Assembly: GCA_021772695.1 (NCBI GenBank)
Contig: JAJFLL010000334.1
Span: 1 to 15,044, forward strand
Direction: 5' to 3'
Length of the DNA: 15,044 bases
Source: Deltaproteobacteria bacterium
GTDB lineage: Bacteria; UBA10199; DSSB01
This document shows positions 12,851 through 15,044 of this stretch, piece by piece. A model generated the notes under the pieces. That model made no database searches, had not been told where the DNA came from, and saw only the letters and a list, made by a program, of their open reading frames with translations. Position 1 is the first letter of the stretch; each line of letters opens with the position of its first letter. The translations under genes and the position numbers were made by a program.

Positions 12851-14501
12851 TGCTGGCAGCTCGACCCTTACCCCGAAACAAGTCGATGATATGGATGTTT
12901 TTTTGCAGCATGTACTGCTGGATCACCGTCATCAAGGCATTGACGAATATATAGAGGACAAGACCTAAGGGCAGGAAGATCATGAAGACCCCAAACATCA
13001 ATGGCATGATCATCATCATCTTGGCCTGGGTAGGGTCACCCGCACTGGGAGTCATCTTTTGTTGGGCCAACATGGCAATGCCCGTCAGAATGGGGAGTAT
13101 ATAATAAGGATCAGGTGCCGAGAGGTCCCGATAGAAGGCAAAGAAGGGAGCATGGTACAACTCGGTCGCATTGTACAAAACTTTATACAAAGCGATGTAG
13201 ATGGGCATCTGCAATAACATGGGGAGACAACCCCCCGCAGGATTCACCTTATGGCGGCGAAACAAAGCGATGGTCTCTGCGTTGAGACGTTCCTTGTCGT
13301 CTTTATATTTTTCCCGCATGGCCTTGAGCTGAGGTTGTAGCTCCTGCATGCCCTTCATGGAGGCCATGGATTTTTTGGTCAGGGGATGGAGGGCCAATTT
13401 GATGGCAATGGTCAGTAAAATAATGGCCAGCCCCCAATTTTTGAGGAAGCTGTGAAAAAACTTCATCAACCATAAGAGGGGGCGAGCCACGAACCCAAAG
13501 ATGCCGTAATCGATGGCGCTATCAAGATTGGCTCCCGCAAAGGGCTTGAGATAGGTGGGGTCTTTTGGACCCAGGTACAGGGTGAATTGAAACTCACGTT
13601 CGGCACCCGCTGCCAAATTTGCCGTGGGGTATTGGAAGTCGGAGTAAACATAATCACCCTTTCGACCGTACACGACTCGATTCTGGGCCGTTACCGATCG
13701 GGCCAGGATGGCACGGAGAAAGTATTGGTCTTCTAAACCCACCCAAGAAATTTCACCCACTTGTTCTTGGTGCACTCCCAATTTGTCATATTTATTTTGC
13801 CGCTCCACGGAATTTTCCATGCGGTATAGCGGCGTAATTAGAGGCGAGGCACTGCCGGCTCCGAGGAAGCCACCTTTCTTTTTTTCGGCCCCAGGAACCT
13901 GTGGCATCCCCATGCGAATCCCCGGCGCAATTTCGAGGCCCCCACTCCCCATATTTTTTATTTTAAGGGTAACCTCAACGGAATAAGGTGGCTGCCCCAA
14001 CTTAAGGCTTTGCACCAAGGCCAACTCGCCCAAGCGGCCGGAGTACTCCACCGTATCGGAACCCGTCGCACCTAAGCTTAGATGAGGAAAATAAGCGGAC
14101 TTTCCGGGAAACAACAATAATCCTAATGCCGGGTTGGCTTCACTGCCCTTGAGCAGATCAATGTGATCACCCTGATCATCGGCTTGTTGAAAAAATTTCT
14201 GCAACCACCATTGATATGGGAATCCGCCCTTGCTGATAATCTTGGCCTGCACCAATGGTGTATTGATGTCACTGACCTGAACGGGAGGCGGTGGGCTACC
14301 TTCGGGACTTATAGGCAAAGTTTCAGGATCCGTTGGAGAGGCAGCGGCCGCTTGCGGGGTAGTTTCTGTGGCATCGGTGGATGGGGTAGTTGGAGTGGCC
14401 ACATTTGCAGGCTGAGGCACAGGGGGTTTATAAAAAAATCCGTAGTACCCAATCAAAATGACTGCACTCAATACGATGGCCAATACAGTGCGTTTATCCA
14501 T
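12846..14501 (-). CDS. yidC: Membrane protein insertase YidC
   Basis: YidC inserts and folds inner-membrane proteins, alone or with SecYEG; Fo subunit c is a classic client. From MDKRTVLAIVLSA the protein has 551 residues: an N-terminal membrane segment (about 5-22), a Pro/Thr/Ala-rich linker (about 25-75), a large periplasmic beta domain (about 78-320), and the conserved insertase core with five membrane segments (about 340-540). The core includes HPLTKKSMASMKGMQ and NPAGGCLPMLLQMPIYIALY. The groove position that is Arg366 in E. coli is Lys368 here, a conservative change. The ATG at 14499-14501 gives the standard N-terminus and overlaps the end of yidD by 8 bp; a GTG at 14516 would add five residues and is less likely. 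Confidence 0.97.
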   Translation of the reverse strand: MDKRTVLAIVLSAVILIGYYGFFYKPPVPQPANVATPTTPSTDATETTPQAAAASPTDPETLPISPEGSPPPPVQVSDINTPLVQAKIISKGGFPYQWWLQKFFQQADDQGDHIDLLKGSEANPALGLLLFPGKSAYFPHLSLGATGSDTVEYSGRLGELALVQSLKLGQPPYSVEVTLKIKNMGSGGLEIAPGIRMGMPQVPGAEKKKGGFLGAGSASPLITPLYRMENSVERQNKYDKLGVHQEQVGEISWVGLEDQYFLRAILARSVTAQNRVVYGRKGDYVYSDFQYPTANLAAGAEREFQFTLYLGPKDPTYLKPFAGANLDSAIDYGIFGFVARPLLWLMKFFHSFLKNWGLAIILLTIAIKLALHPLTKKSMASMKGMQELQPQLKAMREKYKDDKERLNAETIALFRRHKVNPAGGCLPMLLQMPIYIALYKVLYNATELYHAPFFAFYRDLSAPDPYYILPILTGIAMLAQQKMTPSAGDPTQAKMMMIMPLMFGVFMIFLPLGLVLYIFVNALMTVIQQYMLQKNIHIIDLFRGKGRAAST

Positions 14502-14733
14502 AAACCTGACTCTCACATTGGGGCTCGACCGGATCGTAACCCCCGGGATGGAAGGGATGGCATTTAAACAAACGCCGGAAAAATTTCAGTGTGGCCTTAA
14601 AAAAACCAAATCTTTCAAAACATTCCAGAGCATACTGAGAGCAACTGGGATAAAATCGACATTTCGGTCCAAACCATGGAGAAATCCACTTTTGATAGAA
14701 CCGAATGGAAATTTTGACAAACCAGCGCAGAAT
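14494..14733 (-). CDS. yidD: YidD, membrane protein insertion efficiency factor, with non-canonical start
   Basis: YidD is a small membrane-associated protein that helps YidC-dependent insertion; its gene normally lies between rnpA and yidC, as here. The reading LRWFVKISIRFYQKWISP, then GPKCRFYPSCSQYALE, then FKCHPFHPGGYDPVEP is an unmistakable family match, including the conserved cysteines and the HPGGYDPV signature. Length is about 79 residues (E. coli 85). No in-frame ATG, GTG or TTG exists between the upstream stop and the conserved core. A strong SD sequence, AAAGGAG (14738-14744), lies 4 bases before ATT (14731-14733) and 7 bases before CTG (14728-14730), so one of these is the likely start; the coordinate given assumes ATT. 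An ATG-led ORF here in another frame is a shadow. It overlaps yidC by 8 bp. Confidence 0.88.
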   Translation of the reverse strand: MLRWFVKISIRFYQKWISPWFGPKCRFYPSCSQYALECFERFGFFKATLKFFRRLFKCHPFHPGGYDPVEPQCESQVYG

Positions 14734-14793
14734 AACGCTCCTTTCGGCCCACCCATATATGGGAAACCCTGGAGATCAAACAAAAATTTAGCC

Positions 14794-15044
14794 TTAATCT
14801 TCTAGGCTGCCCCAGGCTCGGTTCAATTCCAAAGCCACCGTGGTGCCTTTGGGTCTAGGGACCCCACCGGACCAGTACAAAAGAAAATCCCAAGGCGGCA
14901 AATCCGAACTGTGTTGGCGGAAAGTTTCACGAACCAAACGTTTCAAAAAATTGCGAGTGACAGCAAGAGGTACGATTTTTTTCGAGATGATGATGGCTAA
15001 TCGAGGATAAGCTACCGAATGATCTCTGGCTCGGATCCAAAACG
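14794..15044 (-). CDS. rnpA: Ribonuclease P protein component, C-terminal part (runs off the right edge)
   Basis: RnpA is the protein subunit of RNase P, which trims the 5' ends of tRNAs. The last 82 residues are visible: FWIRARDHSVAYPRLAIIIS, then KKIVPLAVTRNFLKRLVRETFR, then a short C-terminal tail ending NRAWGSLED and a TAA at 14794-14796. The RNxxKRLxRExFR stretch is the family's RNA-binding signature (usual form RNRxKRxxRE). Its N-terminus, and probably rpmH and dnaA, lie beyond the window. It is 60 bp upstream of yidD, consistent with the usual rpmH-rnpA-yidD-yidC transcript. Confidence 0.95.
   Translation of the reverse strand, partial: FWIRARDHSVAYPRLAIIISKKIVPLAVTRNFLKRLVRETFRQHSSDLPPWDFLLYWSGGVPRPKGTTVALELNRAWGSLED

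Noticed and set aside
14586..14783. 65-codon ATG-led ORF on the minus strand between rnpA and yidC
   Set aside because: It overlaps yidD in another frame and has no family features; the yidD frame carries all the conserved residues.
1..15044. Mobile elements, CRISPR arrays, toxin-antitoxin or defence systems, tRNA/rRNA genes
   Set aside because: None seen; gene order is continuous and conserved, and the repeats found are short and confined to control regions.

Overview
The window is a stretch of core bacterial chromosome in which every convincing gene lies on the minus strand, so transcription runs from high to low coordinates. In transcription order the genes are: rnpA (3' part), yidD, yidC, mnmE, an L,D-transpeptidase gene, a 672-bp origin-like gap, mnmG, rsmG, parA, parB, a bactofilin gene, a 320-bp gap, and the F-type ATP synthase genes b', b, delta, alpha, gamma and beta (5' part). 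This is the conserved rnpA/yidC/mnmE/mnmG/rsmG/parAB neighbourhood that lies near the replication origin in many bacteria. Bactofilin between parB and an atp operon that carries both b and b' but not a or c resembles the arrangement in deltaproteobacteria sensu lato (Desulfuromonadales/SAR324-like). The YidC with a large periplasmic domain and the secreted ErfK/YkuD-type transpeptidase point to a Gram-negative cell. The lineage is an inference from gene order and protein character; no search was run.

Right end (14.8-11.4 kb): RnpA makes the protein part of RNase P, YidD and YidC insert membrane proteins, and MnmE works with MnmG in tRNA wobble-uridine modification. yidD has no ATG, GTG or TTG start, so an ordinary ORF finder misses it. 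It can be read clearly from its conserved core, has a strong Shine-Dalgarno (SD) sequence before an ATT/CTG, and overlaps the yidC start by 8 bp. A secreted L,D-transpeptidase with an SHAC variant of the catalytic motif follows mnmE.

Centre (10.4-7.1 kb): the gap upstream of mnmG carries two perfect, oppositely oriented DnaA boxes, an AT-rich stretch, three copies of an 11-bp word (TTTATGACGCA), two of which form a perfect 13-bp inverted repeat, and several other dyads. It is a good candidate for a replication origin or an origin-like DnaA-binding region. Three parS-like sites (one perfect 16-mer) lie close by: one directly before the mnmG start codon and two inside rsmG. parA and parB, which encode the cognate segregation proteins, follow after a probable rsmG terminator.

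Left part (5.2-0 kb): bactofilin has its own strong SD sequence and flanking hairpins. The atp operon begins with a TTGACA promoter whose -10 region lies inside a 7-bp dyad. The b' and b genes, and the b and delta genes, overlap by ATGA. Nothing in the window looks like a mobile element, CRISPR array, tRNA or rRNA. The most interesting material is regulatory: the origin-like repeats, the placement of parS, and the yidD start.
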